This document shows positions 49,387 through 57,824 of a stretch of DNA of 64,000 nt, piece by piece (the stretch's first letter is position 1; each line of letters begins with the position of its first letter). This stretch comes from Lachnospiraceae bacterium. Its GTDB lineage: Bacteria > Bacillota > Clostridia > Lachnospirales > Lachnospiraceae. Below the pieces are notes generated by a model. That model did not search any database, was not told where the DNA came from, and worked only from the letters and a program-made list of their open reading frames with translations. The stretch is from positions 1 to 64,000 of the forward strand of contig WSLY01000010.1 in NCBI GenBank assembly GCA_013316825.1, in the 5' to 3' direction. The position numbers and the translations under genes were made by a program.

Positions 49387-49923
49387 ATGTTTTGTAATCA
49401 ATGTGGAACACAGGTGAATGATGGTCAGGCATTCTGCCCGAACTGCGGCGCCCCGATAGGAGCACAGCAGGAGCAGAATACGGCGCCGATGAACAGTATG
49501 CCGGCAAGTGCTCCTTACCAGCAGCCGATGGCTCCTATGGGCGGCAGCAGCAATACCAACAACACGATAGCTCTTATTCTTGGTATCGTAAGTATCATAC
49601 TCGGTGTATTGGGCGGGGTGCTGTTTGGTTTATTTGGCGCAGCCTTTGGTCTGGTTGCAGGCGTTGTTGCGCTCGTTTTAAGCATCGGTGTGAGAAAAGA
49701 GACGAACAATGCGCAGGGCACCCCCGCTTTTATCTGTGCTCTTATCGGTCTTATCTTCTCTGTTATTTTTGCGGCAGGCTGCGGTATCTGCGGCTGCTCT
49801 CAGAAAGTGGCTGGTTTAGGTGATTACACCTGCTATGGCTGTGTGGGCGGAAACTGCAAGGCACAGAGTGATTTGAAGGGCGCTTATCGTGACCTCAATG
49901 ATTTTTTAAATGAATGGTATTAA
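49387..49923 (+). CDS. Zinc-ribbon membrane protein with DUF4190-like domain
   Basis: 178 residues. The N-terminal zinc ribbon FCNQCGTQVNDGQAFCPNCGA has four Cys; a Gln/Met/Pro linker follows, then two membrane segments (about 58-85 and 105-128) of the DUF4190 type with a short Cys-rich tail (CGICGCSQKVAGLGDYTCYGC). It sits alone under its own promoter. The function is unknown; the zinc ribbon is cytoplasmic by topology. The gene at 50884 has the same membrane module with a different N-terminus. Confidence 0.82.
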   Translation: MFCNQCGTQVNDGQAFCPNCGAPIGAQQEQNTAPMNSMPASAPYQQPMAPMGGSSNTNNTIALILGIVSIILGVLGGVLFGLFGAAFGLVAGVVALVLSIGVRKETNNAQGTPAFICALIGLIFSVIFAAGCGICGCSQKVAGLGDYTCYGCVGGNCKAQSDLKGAYRDLNDFLNEWY

Positions 49924-49955
49924 AGCAGGCTGTTTCAGATAAACGGCTGGCTGTG

Positions 49956-49984
49956 AATAAGCATGATTTGATTGCTTCAGAGGC
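49956..49984 (+). repeat. 29-nt post-stop repeat element, copy C
   Basis: Third copy, 24 of 29 bases identical to copy B by eye. It begins 33 nt after the stop of the zinc-ribbon gene and its end overlaps the left arm of the following hairpin. Confidence 0.55.
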
Positions 49985-50008
49985 TGTTGCATAAGCAACA
50001 GCCTCTTT
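49979..50008 (+). terminator. Hairpin upstream of lgt
   Basis: 12-bp perfect stem AGAGGCTGTTGC / GCAACAGCCTCT with an ATAA loop and a short TTT tail. It ends only 15 nt before the lgt start. Confidence 0.75.
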
Positions 50009-50022
50009 GAAAAGGAGAGGAT

Positions 50023-50835
50023 ATGTTTCCTGTTGTAAACGTTTTTGGACTGTTCCCTATTCCGCTGTATGGAACAGTTTTTGGCATCGGTTTTGCGCTT
50101 GCCGTGCTGATTGCAAGAAAAACAGGACCTTCTTATGGAATTGGCAAGGACGATATTACATTTGCGTCTCTTTACGGCATAATTGGTCTTTTGGCAGGGG
50201 CGAAGTTACTGTATTTTCTGACAAAGCTGCCGGCAATCATCATGCATTTTGGCGTTTATATGAGAGTAATGCGTGAGGCTCCCATAGAAGCACTGTCTTA
50301 TGCATTTGGCGGGCTGGTGTTTTACGGCGGTCTTTTTGGCGCAATTTTAGGCGTATACTGCTATTGCAGGCAGTATAAGGTGCCGTTTATTCCGTATCTG
50401 GATATTTACGCACCGCTTCTGCCGTTTGTTCATGGCATGGGCAGGATTGGCTGCTTTCTGGCAGGATGCTGTTACGGCATCGAGTACCACGGATTCGGCA
50501 GCGTGCAGTTTCCGTACAACGAGCTGATACCGGAGCTGAATCAGGTACCGAGGGTGCCCGTACAGCTTATGGAGGCGGCGTTAAATTTTGTGCTGTGTGC
50601 AGGACTGTTTCTTTTGCGCAGAAAGAAAAAGCTTCGTGCCGGACAGCTCATGGGAATTTACTTTGTGTACTATGCGATTGTCAGGTATTTGATGGAGATG
50701 CTCAGGGGAGATATTATCAGAGGGGGCGTAGGCGCTTTTTCTACCTCTCAGATAATCAGCATATTGCTTCTTCCCATAGGTATCATTCTGATAAGAGGAA
50801 AATGGATGGCTGCAAGGCAGTCGAAAAAAGCGTAG
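50023..50835 (+). CDS. lgt: Prolipoprotein diacylglyceryl transferase, clostridial type
   Basis: Adds diacylglycerol to the lipobox Cys of prolipoproteins. 270 residues with about seven membrane segments. The signature region is HGMGRIGCFLAGCCYG, the variant found in many Clostridia, instead of GRxGNFxNxE; a YGGLFGAILGVYCYC block and the C-terminal MEMLRGDIIRGGVG segment match Lgt. AAGGAGAGG precedes the ATG. At least three lipoproteins in this window would be substrates. Because of the divergent signature a second, canonical Lgt could exist elsewhere. Confidence 0.85.
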   Translation: MFPVVNVFGLFPIPLYGTVFGIGFALAVLIARKTGPSYGIGKDDITFASLYGIIGLLAGAKLLYFLTKLPAIIMHFGVYMRVMREAPIEALSYAFGGLVFYGGLFGAILGVYCYCRQYKVPFIPYLDIYAPLLPFVHGMGRIGCFLAGCCYGIEYHGFGSVQFPYNELIPELNQVPRVPVQLMEAALNFVLCAGLFLLRRKKKLRAGQLMGIYFVYYAIVRYLMEMLRGDIIRGGVGAFSTSQIISILLLPIGIILIRGKWMAARQSKKA

Positions 50836-50883
50836 CTTTCTGGTAGTAATCATGTAAATTTGACGGGGAAGGAGTTTTATATT

Positions 50884-51492
50884 ATGGAAGGACAAAATTT
50901 TAATAATGGGTATGAATCGCAGCAGGGGCAGAATGGAAGCGGACAGACCGGAAACGGACAGAGTTCCGTTTACGGGCAGCCGGCATATAACCAGCAGCAA
51001 CAGGCGCAAAATTCTTATGGGCAGAACCCTTACGGACAAAATGGCTATGGACAGAACCCTTATGGGCAGAATCCCTATGGACAGAACGGTTATGGGCAGA
51101 ATGGCTATGGACAGAATGGCTATGGACAGAATGGCTATGGACAGAATGGCTATGGGCAGCCGCCTTATGCGTATGGGCAAAACGGCTATGGGCAGCCGCA
51201 GAAACAGATAAGCGGATGGTCTATTGCCGGTTTTATCATTGGTACGCTGGGACTGGTAAGTTCTTTTCTTCTCAGTTGGATTTCCGCGTTGGTGGCAGTT
51301 GTGGGGCTGGTGTTCTCCATCGTGGGACAGGCGCTGAAAAAGTCCGGCTTTGGCGTAGCTGCTATTATTTTGAGTGTGCTGGGAATTCTTGCCGGCGTGG
51401 GATTTTTTATTCTGTACCTGTTTATCTTAAGTAACGGCGGCTTTTTTTTGTCGCATACTTCTGTCGGTAACTTATCTGATATGTTTAGATAG
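50884..51492 (+). CDS. Gly/Tyr/Gln/Asn-repeat membrane protein with DUF4190-like domain
   Basis: 202 residues. The first 110 are low-complexity, built on [10 protein letters not shown] pentads; then come two membrane segments (about 116-140 and 158-180) like those of the protein at 49387, but no zinc ribbon. The ATG at 50884 has AAGGAG 9 nt upstream. The Q/N/Y-rich tail faces the cytoplasm if topology matches the paralog, and could self-associate. Function unknown. Confidence 0.78.
   Translation: MEGQNFNNGYESQQGQNGSGQTGNGQSSVYGQPAYNQQQQAQNSYGQNPYGQNGYGQNPYGQNPYGQNGYGQNGYGQNGYGQNGYGQNGYGQPPYAYGQNGYGQPQKQISGWSIAGFIIGTLGLVSSFLLSWISALVAVVGLVFSIVGQALKKSGFGVAAIILSVLGILAGVGFFILYLFILSNGGFFLSHTSVGNLSDMFR
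51015..51195 (+). repeat. 15-nt tandem coding repeat (GYGQN)
   Basis: About eleven near-identical 15-nt units; five in the middle are almost base-identical. Copy number is likely variable, always in frame. Confidence 0.8.
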
Positions 51493-51523
51493 GCGCAGCA
51501 GGCTGATAAGTCATGATTTTAAG

Positions 51524-51567
51524 ATACCCTTAATATACTCTACTAATGAGATATTAAGGGTATTTTT
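51524..51567 (+). terminator. 13-bp hairpin directly before pdaA, containing its ribosome site
   Basis: ATACCCTTAATAT (51524-51536) pairs with ATATTAAGGGTAT (51551-51563), then TTTTT runs to the base before the pdaA ATG. The AAGGG of the right arm is the only ribosome site for pdaA, so the element may both end upstream transcripts and mask translation. Confidence 0.75.
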
Positions 51568-52380
51568 ATGAAAAAATTTCTGGTAATGAAGAAAGTATTG
51601 CTGCTGTTATTTCTGGCTTCCATGTTTTTTGTGGGAAGAGGCGTCGGCTATGCGGTCCGCTATGTGGAGGCTTTTTCGGCAAAGTCGGGAGAGGCGCAGA
51701 ATTGGGGGCTTGGCTTTGGGCAGGAGGGTACGCAGCCTTCCGGAAATGCTTCCGCTGAAAAGCTTGCCGAGTATGATGCCTATTATGTAGGGAGCGGCAG
51801 TGAAAAAGTCATCTATCTGACCTTTGACTGCGGATATGAGAACGGGAATACGGAGCCGATTCTGGATGCACTAAAAAAACACAACGCACCGGCAACTTTT
51901 TTTGTGGTTGGACATTTTCTGGAGTCTGCGCCGGATATTGTAAAGAGAATGGTGGAAGAAGGGCATATGGTAGGAAATCATACATACCATCATCCGGATA
52001 TGTCGAAAATATCGGATATGGATTCTTTCCGAAAGGAAATCGAAGATGTGGAGTCGCTGTTTGCAGAAATAACAGGAAGGGAGCTTGCGCCTTATTACAG
52101 GCCGCCGCAGGGGATTTACAGTACGGAAAATTTGAAGATGGCAAAAGAGCTGGGATACCATACTTTTTTCTGGAGCCTTGCTTATGTAGACTGGTATCAG
52201 GATAAGCAGCCGAGTCATGAAGAAGCATTTGAAAAGCTGACCGGAAGAATTCACCCGGGTGCAATCGTGCTGCTGCACAGCACTTCTCAGACAAATGGAG
52301 AGATACTGGATGAACTGCTTACAAAATGGGAAGAAATGGGATATCAGTTCAGACCGCTCTCGGATTTGTTTGAGAAGTAA
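51568..52380 (+). CDS. pdaA: Polysaccharide deacetylase, PdaA-like
   Basis: 270 residues with an N-terminal signal/anchor (about 6-25). The NodB domain has VIYLTFDCGYENGN (catalytic Asp and metal Asp), GNHTYHHPDMS (metal His pair), RPPQGIYS and a late IVLLHS. These match B. subtilis PdaA, the N-acetylmuramic acid deacetylase that makes muramic delta-lactam in spore cortex, more than generic chitooligosaccharide deacetylases. If so, the organism can probably sporulate. The ATG sits right after the hairpin described above. Confidence 0.88.
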   Translation: MKKFLVMKKVLLLLFLASMFFVGRGVGYAVRYVEAFSAKSGEAQNWGLGFGQEGTQPSGNASAEKLAEYDAYYVGSGSEKVIYLTFDCGYENGNTEPILDALKKHNAPATFFVVGHFLESAPDIVKRMVEEGHMVGNHTYHHPDMSKISDMDSFRKEIEDVESLFAEITGRELAPYYRPPQGIYSTENLKMAKELGYHTFFWSLAYVDWYQDKQPSHEEAFEKLTGRIHPGAIVLLHSTSQTNGEILDELLTKWEEMGYQFRPLSDLFEK

Positions 52381-52385
52381 CCGTG

Positions 52386-52862
52386 TTATTCTACGGATTC
52401 AATGGTTGCGCCTTCGTCGGAAATATCTTCTCCATGTAGAAGCTTTAAGATGACTGTGACACGTTTGTAGGCACGCTCATAATTTTGTCTTGCATATTCT
52501 GCGGTGTATTCATTGTAGGAATTTTCGCCAAAGGCTTCGTGATAGGCGCTGACGGCCGTAGTCATGTAACTGCTGGCTTCATCTGCAAGTTCCTCCATAT
52601 AGGAATAATCTGCGGGCACGGGTATTGACGCAAAATTTTGAAAAGTCTGCTCCAACTGGTCCAAATATAACAAAAGTTCATCCTTTGCCGATTCCGATTG
52701 GGCATCAATCTGATTGATACTGGCATCGATTGCCGCCACTTCACTGCAAAAAGCATCGATAGCATCGATGAACTGATTGATTTCAGGGTTTTTTTCACCG
52801 CAGCCTGCAAACGTCACACTCAAAAGTAACGCTGTCAGGAGCAGCAGTAATGCTTTCCTCAA
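52386..52862 (-). CDS. Small lipoprotein, function unknown
   Basis: 158 residues. Signal peptide with lipobox FAGC (Cys21), then a helical, acidic domain (EINQFIDAIDAFCSEVAAIDASINQIDAQ...) with no family I recognise. AAGGAGG lies just before the ATG. It converges on pdaA with only 5 nt between the stops and is divergent from metH. Confidence 0.75.
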   Translation of the reverse strand: MRKALLLLLTALLLSVTFAGCGEKNPEINQFIDAIDAFCSEVAAIDASINQIDAQSESAKDELLLYLDQLEQTFQNFASIPVPADYSYMEELADEASSYMTTAVSAYHEAFGENSYNEYTAEYARQNYERAYKRVTVILKLLHGEDISDEGATIESVE

Positions 52863-52935
52863 TTTTCCACCTCCTTGAAAAAAGAACCGAATACATAAAA
52901 TTTAACATATTTTTGTCATAAAAGCAATACAGTGC

Positions 52936-52964
52936 TTGTCATTTTAAGGGAGAATCCCTATAAT
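52936..52964 (+). promoter_or_regulatory. Sigma-A promoter of metH
   Basis: TTGTCA and perfect TATAAT with a 17-nt spacer. The expected start is near 52971, giving a 92-nt leader that begins with a 16-bp tandem repeat. Confidence 0.7.
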
Positions 52965-52975
52965 ATAGGTTATTG

Positions 52976-53007
52976 TACCGGCTTTTTTGCTTACCGGCTT
53001 TTTTGCT
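52976..53007 (+). repeat. 16-bp perfect tandem duplication in the metH leader
   Basis: TACCGGCTTTTTTGCT occurs twice head to tail, within the first 40 nt of the predicted transcript. Each unit carries six T. Confidence 0.8.
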
Positions 53008-53062
53008 GGTGCAGACAGTTATGTATTTGTATGCGCGTTGGTACACGCAGATGGGAGCGGCT

Positions 53063-55588
53063 ATGACAAAAAAAGAATTTGCAGCATGGACATCAGAAAA
53101 TACGATCTATTTAGACGGCGCGACCGGTTCCAATCTGATGAAGGCGGGAATGCCTGCGGGCGTTTGTCCGGAACAATGGATTTTAGAACATGAAGAGGTT
53201 TTTCTTGCGCTGCAGAAAGGATATGTGGAGGCGGGAAGTCATGTTTTATATGCGCCAACCTTTACAGTCAACCGGATTAAATTAAAAGAATACGGGCTGC
53301 AGGAGCGGCTGCAGGAAATGACAAACAGGCTTGTCGCCCTTTCAAAGCAGGCGGCAGGCGGCAGGGCGCTTGTTGCCGGAGACATTACCATGACGGGTGA
53401 ACAGCTTGCGCCGATGGGAAGCATGGATTTTGAAGAGCTTGTGGATATTTATAAAGAGCAGATTGCGGCGCTTGCGGCGGCAGGCGTGGATTTGCTTGTA
53501 GTAGAAACCATGATGAGCCTGCAGGAGGCAAGAGCGGTGCTGATTGCCGCAAAAGAAACCTGCAGCCTTCCGGTAATGGTAACCATGACTTTTGAAAAGG
53601 ATGGGCGGACGCTCTACGGAACGGATGCCCTTACTGCCGCCGTGGTCCTTGCTTCACTGGGGGCGGATGCTGTTGGCGCCAACTGTTCCACGGGTCCTGC
53701 GGCAATGTATGATGTGATACGCACAATGGCGGAAGCGGTTTCTGTTCCCATCATTGCAAAGCCAAATGCAGGACTGCCTTTTGTGGATGGGGAGGGCAAT
53801 ACCTGTTACGATATGCAGGCGCAAGACTTTGCGGAAGAAATGAAACTGCTTTTAGAAGCCGGCGCATCTATTCTGGGGGGATGCTGCGGTACGACGCCGG
53901 CTTATATAAAAGAACTGCAGGACAAGCTTGGGACAAAGCGCGGCAAGGAAAGAAGATGCAAAGAGGGACTCCGCTATCTGTCATCCGAAAGAAAAACGGT
54001 TTCTTTTTCCCTTGATGATGGCTTTATGATAGTGGGGGAACGTATCAATCCTACGGGTAAGAAAAAGCTGCAGACTGCGCTCAGAGAAGGCAGCATGGAA
54101 TTAGTCAAAGCCTTTGCGGAGGAGCAGGAGGCATGTGGCGCGCAGATACTGGACGTCAATATGGGCATGGGCGGCATCGATGAAAAGGAGATGATGCTGC
54201 GGGCGCTGACAGAAATTGAGGGTGTCACCAATCTGCCCCTCTCGCTGGATTCCAGTCATATACCCGTGCTAGAGGCAGCGCTTCGCAGATACCCCGGACG
54301 GGCGCTTGTCAATTCCGTTTCTTACGAAAAGGAAAAGTTTGAAAACCTGCTTCCCATTGTCAAAAAGTACGGCGCCATGTTTATTCTGCTTCCCCTTTCT
54401 GACGCGGGACTGCCGGAAAGTCTAACGGAAAAAAAGGAAATCATAAACAAAATTCTGGAAAGAGCGAAGGCGCTTGGCTTTCAAAAAGAAGATATTGTGG
54501 TGGATGGTCTTGTCAATACGGTGGGTGCCAATCAAACGGCTGCGCTGGATACGCTGGATACCATCCGCTACTGTAAGGAGGAGGGACTTGCCACCATATG
54601 CGGTCTTTCCAATATATCTTTTGGTATGCCGGAGAGAAGCTATGTGAATACGGCATTTTTGACGATGGCAGTCGGAGCGGGACTGACGATGGCGATTGCC
54701 AACCCGTCGCAGGAGCTTTTGATGGGCTGCGCCTTTGCCGCGGATTTGCTGCTGAATAAAAAAGAGGCGGACATGCGTTATATTGACTATGCCGGCGTCA
54801 TAAAAGAAAAACGGCTGCAGCAGGAAGAGGCGCAGGCAGCTTTACAGGCACAGCAGGCGCCAAAAAGCAGTATGGAGCAGGCTGCGGGTGTAAGGGAGCG
54901 TCAAAAAGAGGGCACTTTCACAGCAGGAGAAAACGCGTCCGCAAGAGAAAAACTGAAAAGTGCCGTATTAAAGGGTAATAAAAGCGGTATTGTGCAGATA
55001 ACAAAAGATGCACTTGCCGAGGGTGCAGAGGCAAAAGAGCTGTTGGATACGGTACTTTTGCCTGCCATCAATACGGTAGGCGATTATTTTGACAGCGGCA
55101 AGTATTTCCTTCCACAGCTTATTGCGGGTGCGGAAGCCATGAAGCTGTCCATCGAGGTCTTAGAGCCGCTTATGCTGCAAAAGAACACGAAGAAGGACAT
55201 GCCTGTTGTCATCATTGCAACCGTGGAGGGAGATATCCACGATATCGGCAAGAATCTGGTGGCGCTGATGCTAAAGAATTATGGCTTTCAGGTGGTGGAT
55301 TTGGGAAAGGATGTGCCAAAAGAAAAAATCATTGAGGCGGCGAAAACGCATAACGCCTCCATCATAGCCTTATCTGCGCTGATGACGACCACCATGAAGC
55401 AGATGGAAGCGGTAATACAGTATGCAAAGGAACAGAATGTGACTGCCAAAATCATGGTAGGCGGTGCGGTTATCACGAAGGAATATGCGGATGAAATCGG
55501 GGCGGACGGTTATTCCAAGGATGCTGCAGAGGCAGTTAAGCTTGCCGGACGGCTGATTGAACAGTTGAAAGAAACAATTTCCTATTGA
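53063..55588 (+). CDS. metH: Cobalamin-dependent methionine synthase lacking the activation domain
   Basis: Transfers methyl from methyl-tetrahydrofolate to homocysteine through cobalamin. 841 residues: homocysteine domain (LDGATGSNLMKAG start; zinc Cys in GANCSTG and GGCCGTTP), pterin domain (IVGERINPTGKKKL, QILDVNMGMGG), a Gln/Ala-rich linker (about 590-635), cobalamin cap and Rossmann domain (GDIHDIGKNLVALMLKN, the D-x-H-x-x-G lower axial ligand). The roughly 350-residue AdoMet reactivation domain of E. coli MetH is missing, so a separate activase must exist. The ATG at 53063 has GGGAG upstream; a longer frame to 52973 runs into the promoter and repeat. Confidence 0.95.
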   Translation: MTKKEFAAWTSENTIYLDGATGSNLMKAGMPAGVCPEQWILEHEEVFLALQKGYVEAGSHVLYAPTFTVNRIKLKEYGLQERLQEMTNRLVALSKQAAGGRALVAGDITMTGEQLAPMGSMDFEELVDIYKEQIAALAAAGVDLLVVETMMSLQEARAVLIAAKETCSLPVMVTMTFEKDGRTLYGTDALTAAVVLASLGADAVGANCSTGPAAMYDVIRTMAEAVSVPIIAKPNAGLPFVDGEGNTCYDMQAQDFAEEMKLLLEAGASILGGCCGTTPAYIKELQDKLGTKRGKERRCKEGLRYLSSERKTVSFSLDDGFMIVGERINPTGKKKLQTALREGSMELVKAFAEEQEACGAQILDVNMGMGGIDEKEMMLRALTEIEGVTNLPLSLDSSHIPVLEAALRRYPGRALVNSVSYEKEKFENLLPIVKKYGAMFILLPLSDAGLPESLTEKKEIINKILERAKALGFQKEDIVVDGLVNTVGANQTAALDTLDTIRYCKEEGLATICGLSNISFGMPERSYVNTAFLTMAVGAGLTMAIANPSQELLMGCAFAADLLLNKKEADMRYIDYAGVIKEKRLQQEEAQAALQAQQAPKSSMEQAAGVRERQKEGTFTAGENASAREKLKSAVLKGNKSGIVQITKDALAEGAEAKELLDTVLLPAINTVGDYFDSGKYFLPQLIAGAEAMKLSIEVLEPLMLQKNTKKDMPVVIIATVEGDIHDIGKNLVALMLKNYGFQVVDLGKDVPKEKIIEAAKTHNASIIALSALMTTTMKQMEAVIQYAKEQNVTAKIMVGGAVITKEYADEIGADGYSKDAAEAVKLAGRLIEQLKETISY

Positions 55589-55614
55589 ACTTGCGCGCTT
55601 TACTGTGTTAATAT
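55585..55614 (+). promoter_or_regulatory. Candidate promoter of ilvB2-ilvN1
   Basis: TTGAAC and TAATAT, 18-nt spacer. The -35 overlaps the metH stop codon. Confidence 0.4.
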
Positions 55615-55649
55615 AAGAAAACACGATGTTTAGAATGGGAGGTAACAGT

Positions 55650-57269
55650 ATGATAGGAGCAGACGCCATTGTCAGATGTCTGGAGGCGGAAGGTGTGGAA
55701 GTAGTTTTCGGTTATCCGGGCGTCGCTATCTGTCCTTTTTATAACAGTATATTACAATCGGAAATCAAAACTGTCCTGATCCGCACGGAACAGAATGCCG
55801 CTCATGCGGCAAGCGGTATGGCGCGGATAACCGGAAAGCCCGGCGTCTGCGCGGTCACTTCCGGCCCGGGGGCAACGAATGTTATCACGGGTATTGCCAC
55901 GGCTTTTGCCGACAGCATTCCGCTTATCTGTATTACAGGGCAGGTAAACAGCGAGCTTTTGGGCAGCGATGTGTTTCAGGAGGCGGATATTACCGGCGCG
56001 GTGGAATCTTTTGTCAAATACAGCTATCTGGTTAAAAATGTGCAGGATATTCCCCGCGTTTTTAAGGAAGCTTTTTATATTGCGGGTTCGGGCAGAAAGG
56101 GCCCCGTTCTGATTGATATTCCGATTGATGTACAGAATGCGCCCGTAAGCCGTTACAGTTATCCCCAAGAGGTGTTTCTGCGCACTTACAAACCCACGGT
56201 CAAGGGACATATTGTGCAGATTAAGAAGGTGGTAAAAGAGCTGGAAAAGGCAAAACGCCCCATTATCTGTGCAGGCGGCGGCGTGCTTTTGAGTGAAGCG
56301 GAGGAAGGGCTTCGGGCGTTCGCTGAGCGTCATAAAATACCGGTGGTGTCCACCATGATGGGCATTGGCGTTATGCCCACAAAGCATCCTTTATATTACG
56401 GCATGGTGGGAAACAACGGCAAGGCGTATGCCAACAGGGCGATGAACGAATCGGATCTGCTGATTATGGTAGGTGCAAGAGTGGCGGACCGCGCTGTCAG
56501 CCAGCCGGATTTGATTACCCAGAACAAGGTGCTGGTACATATCGACGTAGATCCGGCTGAAATCGGCAAAAATGCAGGACCGACCATTCCCCTTGTAGGA
56601 GATGCCGCCCATATTTTTGAAGATTTTTTACATCAGGAGTTTTTATGTGAACATGAAGAGTGGCTGGTGCAGCTTGACAAATACCGCGATACCATGGAGA
56701 AAAAGCGCACGCCCAATCCGGCATACGTAGACCCGGCAGGTTTTATTACAAGACTCTCTGAAAAAATGCAGGAGGATGGCGTCTATGTGGCGGATGTAGG
56801 TCAGAATCAGATATGGTCCTGCGGTTACCATGTAGTAAAAAAAGGCAGGTTTTTGACTTCCGGCGGCATGGGAACCATGGGCTATTCCATTCCGGCAGCC
56901 ATGGGAGCTAAACTGGCTGATATGAAAAAGCAGGTGATTGCCGTGTGTGGCGACGGCTCTTTTCAGATGTCCATGATGGAGCTTGCCACGATACAGCAGC
57001 ACCATGTACCGGTAAAAATTATTGTGCTGAAAAATAACTATCTGGGTATGGTAAGGGAATATCAGCATTATACCTACAAGGACAACTATTCCGTGGTGGA
57101 TTTGTCTGGCAGTCCCGATTTGGAAAAGCTTTCCGCAGCATATGATATTCCGTTCCTCAGACTGGAAAATATGGAGCGGATGGAAGAGGTGCTCGAGCGC
57201 TTTCTGGCACAGGACGAATCCATGCTGTTGGAATGCCTGATAGACCCGATGGATTTGGTAAAAGAATAG
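55650..57269 (+). CDS. ilvB: Acetolactate synthase, large subunit, copy 2
   Basis: 539 residues with the same three TPP/FAD domains as the copy at 9050. Activating Glu in IRTEQNAAHAASGMARITG; TPP/metal motif GDGSFQMSMMELATI; NNYLGMVREYQHYTY. It differs clearly from copy 1 (for example VAICPFYNSIL for GTILNIYDALY), so the two are old paralogs rather than a recent duplication. GGGAGG precedes the ATG at 55650. The small-subunit gene follows 19 nt later and is the natural partner. Confidence 0.93.
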   Translation: MIGADAIVRCLEAEGVEVVFGYPGVAICPFYNSILQSEIKTVLIRTEQNAAHAASGMARITGKPGVCAVTSGPGATNVITGIATAFADSIPLICITGQVNSELLGSDVFQEADITGAVESFVKYSYLVKNVQDIPRVFKEAFYIAGSGRKGPVLIDIPIDVQNAPVSRYSYPQEVFLRTYKPTVKGHIVQIKKVVKELEKAKRPIICAGGGVLLSEAEEGLRAFAERHKIPVVSTMMGIGVMPTKHPLYYGMVGNNGKAYANRAMNESDLLIMVGARVADRAVSQPDLITQNKVLVHIDVDPAEIGKNAGPTIPLVGDAAHIFEDFLHQEFLCEHEEWLVQLDKYRDTMEKKRTPNPAYVDPAGFITRLSEKMQEDGVYVADVGQNQIWSCGYHVVKKGRFLTSGGMGTMGYSIPAAMGAKLADMKKQVIAVCGDGSFQMSMMELATIQQHHVPVKIIVLKNNYLGMVREYQHYTYKDNYSVVDLSGSPDLEKLSAAYDIPFLRLENMERMEEVLERFLAQDESMLLECLIDPMDLVKE

Positions 57270-57288
57270 CGTTTGAGGAGGTATCAAG

Positions 57289-57777
57289 ATGAAGAAGATA
57301 TATTCCGTGCTGGTGGAGAACCGTTCCGGCGTGCTGTGCAAAGTAGCGGGACTTTTCTCAAGAAGGTGTTTCAATATAGACAGTCTTGCCGTTGGGGAGA
57401 CAGACGATGCCGCCGTATCCTGTATGACGATTGTTTCAAGCGGGAACGAGCGCACTATAGAACAGATTGAAAAGCAGCTCAATAAAAAGCTGGACGTGAT
57501 TAAGGTAAAGACCTTTGACGAAATCCAGAGCATAAGCAGGGAGCTTATGCTTGTCAAGGTAAAGTATAATAAAAGTACACGCCGTGAAATTATGGAAATA
57601 TGCGAGGTCATGAAGGCGGATATTGTGGATATGTCAAAAAACCAGATGATGATACAGGTGTGTGACATTCCGGAGCGGACGAAGCTGTTTATTTCTATGC
57701 TGGCATCGATCAGTATTGTCGAAGTGGCGCGGACAGGGACGCTTGCCCTGCCGAAATGTGCGGAGAGCGATAACTGA
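57289..57777 (+). CDS. ilvN: Acetolactate synthase, small (regulatory) subunit, copy 1
   Basis: 162 residues: an ACT domain (KKIYSVLVENRSGVLCKVAGLFSRRCFNIDSL) plus the C-terminal ALS domain. Valine-site residues known from E. coli IlvH are partly kept: the Gly of NRSGVL and the Asn of FNIDS are present, the following Ala is Gly. AGGAGG upstream. It shares a transcript with ilvB2. The tail differs much from the next ilvN. Confidence 0.92.
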   Translation: MKKIYSVLVENRSGVLCKVAGLFSRRCFNIDSLAVGETDDAAVSCMTIVSSGNERTIEQIEKQLNKKLDVIKVKTFDEIQSISRELMLVKVKYNKSTRREIMEICEVMKADIVDMSKNQMMIQVCDIPERTKLFISMLASISIVEVARTGTLALPKCAESDN

Positions 57778-57824
57778 AAGGAATAGAAGAAAAGAATATA
57801 GGGATTTTTCATAATTGTAAGTTA

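Noticed and set aside
51015-51195. Possible CRISPR-like array from regular repeats
   Set aside because: The repeats are 15-nt in-frame codon units without spacers and encode GYGQN; they are protein low-complexity sequence.
52863-53062. SAM or cobalamin riboswitch ahead of metH
   Set aside because: No SAM-I or B12-box core sequence and the leader is only about 92 nt; the repeats there are simple duplications.
56643-57812. 389-codon minus-strand frame under ilvB2-ilvN1
   Set aside because: Antisense shadow of two well-supported genes; no family match and improbable composition.
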